From: Delphinus delphis
Lineage: Eukaryota; Chordata; Mammalia; Artiodactyla; Delphinidae
Length of the DNA: 64,000 bases
Reading direction: 5' to 3'
NCBI RefSeq assembly: GCF_949987515.2
Contig: NC_082683.1
Span: 122,784,582-122,848,581 of the forward strand
A program made the position numbers and the translations under genes. Below, in pieces: positions 62,138-64,000 of this stretch. Position 1 is the stretch's first letter, and each line of letters opens with the position of its first letter. The notes under the pieces are model-generated. The model was given only the letters and a program-made list of their open reading frames with translations. It was not told the DNA's origin and ran no database searches.

Positions 62138-64000
62138 CTGGAAACAAAATGTTTCAAAAATATTCCCAGTAAGTAAGATGGAAACACTGAACAAACAGAA
62201 TAGGGATGGGCTGCTAGAATACTTCCTATAAAATATATCTCAACATGAATCAGAAATCCAGTTATCTTTCAGCCAGTGTATACACGAGTAGTCTATAATT
62301 TTAATTTTTAAAGGCAGCCCATCTGTTGGGCTGGAAATAAAATGCAGTGCAACTGCATTTACCCTTCTCCCTCCACAGTGCTAAAATACTAAGTCAGGAT
62401 ACTGAGTCAAAATTGTTCCCTGCCCTTAAAGAGCTTCTAGTTGGAAAAAAGTAACAGACCTTCATTAAAGGAAAATGAAATTGGAAACAACCAACCTGGA
62501 GAGGAAGGTAGATGATACTGGAGACAAGAGGATCAAAAATAACAAGAAAAGAAAATAAAGCACAAAAAAAGCAACAGGCAAAAATGGAGGGTGGAGAAAA
62601 TTCATCCAGATCTTGCCAATTTCCCAAAATAGAACCCAGATATAACATCAGCTGGGAAGTCAGACATAATTTTTGTATCGTAATACAGTAGGAGATAACC
62701 TATGCAATTCTGGAGAACACGCAGGAGGTGAAACAACAGTGAAGAGGGAACTAGAACGAAAGCACAAGTGGAGCATGAGCGTGGGCTCCGGCAGCAGACA
62801 AAGGCAGCGCTGATAGAGAAACAAGCGGCCGACGGTGAGACAGGAGCCTCACAGGGACAGGCTGGCAGGGGGAGAGGGCAGCTGGAGGCCCGGCAGGGTC
62901 ACACACGGCTCCAGCGCTCGCCCGCTACGAGGGGCCACTCATTTACTCTTTTTGGTTTGTTTTTCTCTAGAGAAGAATGACTCACAAATGAGAACAAATA
63001 ATCCCAAACAGATATGCCTGAATGAGATTAAGAAAGTAAATCTTCACCTATGGCAATCTAAATAGTGAACCCAGTTTAAGCCAGTGATCTTCAAGATGAG
63101 CCCTGTGAGCCGTCTCAAGGTCTTCGGGGCCATGTAACAGGCACCAGCACCATGCCCTCCCCATGGTGTCAGCACCATCTGCTCTCTTCAACTCCCTGCT
63201 CCGCTTTCCCATCCCACACCCCTCACTGTCACTCCTCCTGCCTTCCCTGCCCATTACTTCTTCCCCAGCATCACTCCTGCCAGCCTTCCCAATCACACTT
63301 TTTTCTCTGAAGTTTTATCTCCCTTGTCATCTCTTTACCTCTCTTCTCCCTGAAAAGGGACAACACAGGGATGAAGGTAATCCAGGTCACCTCAGAGGGA
63401 TGACTCAGAATATCAGAGAGGTCCTGGGAGCCCACAGTGGAGTGCAGACAGAGAGGTTCCCAGAGATCGGAGCTGAGAGACCAGAACTGCACAAGAGGAT
63501 GCCAAGAGCAACCTGACGACACCCAGCACAGGCCGCTATCTTGAGCTACAGCTAAAAAAGCCAGAAAAGGACCTGGAGAGACACCTACTGCTCCTCCTCC
63601 CACCATCAAGAAACCCAACCTTGACCCAACAAGCACAGGCCACGTTCCTGAGTGAGAGCCGGCCCACTCCCCCCACCAGTCAGGTGATGCCCCTCAGGAA
63701 CCATCCAGACGCACTGCCCCAGGGACCTACTCCACTGTACTTCGGAAAGTGGGGGGCACTCACTTTAAACCACATGCAGCGGCCAAACTCTACAACTTCA
63801 CTCCTAACATAAAGAGTACCATAAGAATTCACTGGTTATCACGCAAGGATGCAACTTAAGAAAATAAAACCATACTGCTCTCAGAGGTACCTTAGACGCA
63901 CAGAGCCCCAGTAACCAACTTTAACAGTGGTCTATTACAAAAGAGTAGTGTAACCAATTAGGAAGGATGGATGCAAAGATCACAAGAAACTTCACATACC
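62138..64000 (-). other. TADA1 intron (to the window edge)
   Basis: Intronic by position. I found no further TADA1 coding exon on the - strand, and no repeat I can name. Frames on either strand (such as 63163-63516 on + and 63271-63636 on -) overlap each other, lack splice-bounded edges and resemble no family I know. Confidence 0.6.

Noticed and set aside
63163..63636. Overlapping frames near the right end as TADA1 exons
   Set aside because: The - strand frame does not resemble TADA1, and the + strand frame is open at the same place. No matching acceptor and donor pair in a suitable phase was found.
1..64000. A new multigene system
   Set aside because: Everything with clear coding support belongs to POGK, TADA1 or transposons. 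I found nothing that supports a novel system beyond the possible POGK isoform and the orphan exon-like segment.

Overview
This window is nuclear DNA of a placental mammal, most likely a cetacean (or a close cetartiodactyl relative such as a hippopotamus). The evidence is three well-preserved tRNA-derived SINEs of the CHR-1 type (36338, 55184, 56097), a longer CHR-2-type SINE (25489), many 5'-truncated LINE-1 copies, and the absence of any BovB LINE or Bov-tA SINE that a ruminant would show. All genes here are eukaryotic and spliced. No operon, CRISPR array or bacterial-type gene is present.

Positions 1 to about 43000 are an A+T-rich, gene-poor flank built largely of transposon fossils. They include five sizeable L1 fragments (2205, 6735, 18836, 27195, 32614) and two lesser ones (17275, 26505), a hAT-Charlie DNA transposon (9481), two Tigger (pogo-family) DNA transposons (21060, 39401), an MLT1-type LTR (36872), three copies of an LTR-like repeat I could not name (31375, 32170/34195, 38475), and many MIR SINEs. 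One 139-base exon-like segment (18398) is unexplained.

Positions 43075-43975 are a CpG island that forms the promoter of POGK. POGK runs on the + strand to about 60335 in six exons. The coding exons 44945-45076, 50543-50669, 51456-51554 and 52909-54380 sum exactly to 609 codons plus stop. The protein joins a KRAB box to a domesticated pogo transposase. The stop lies 12 bases before the last splice donor, so the final exon (from 56625) is 3'UTR, although it opens with a reading frame that is in phase with the KRAB exons.

From about 60325 to the right end lies the 3' part of TADA1 on the - strand: 3'UTR, last coding exon (61378-61530), penultimate window exon (61975-62137), then intron. POGK and TADA1 converge tail to tail, with opposing AATAAA signals only 35 bases apart (60311 on +, 60346 on -).

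I found no new multigene system. The most informative observations are: the inferred catalytic-residue loss in POGK; a possible KRAB-only isoform; the shared polyadenylation zone; an L1 with an apparent 3' transduction; and an L1 with a tiny 5' inversion whose pre-insertion site can be read from a repeat paralogue 6 kb away.
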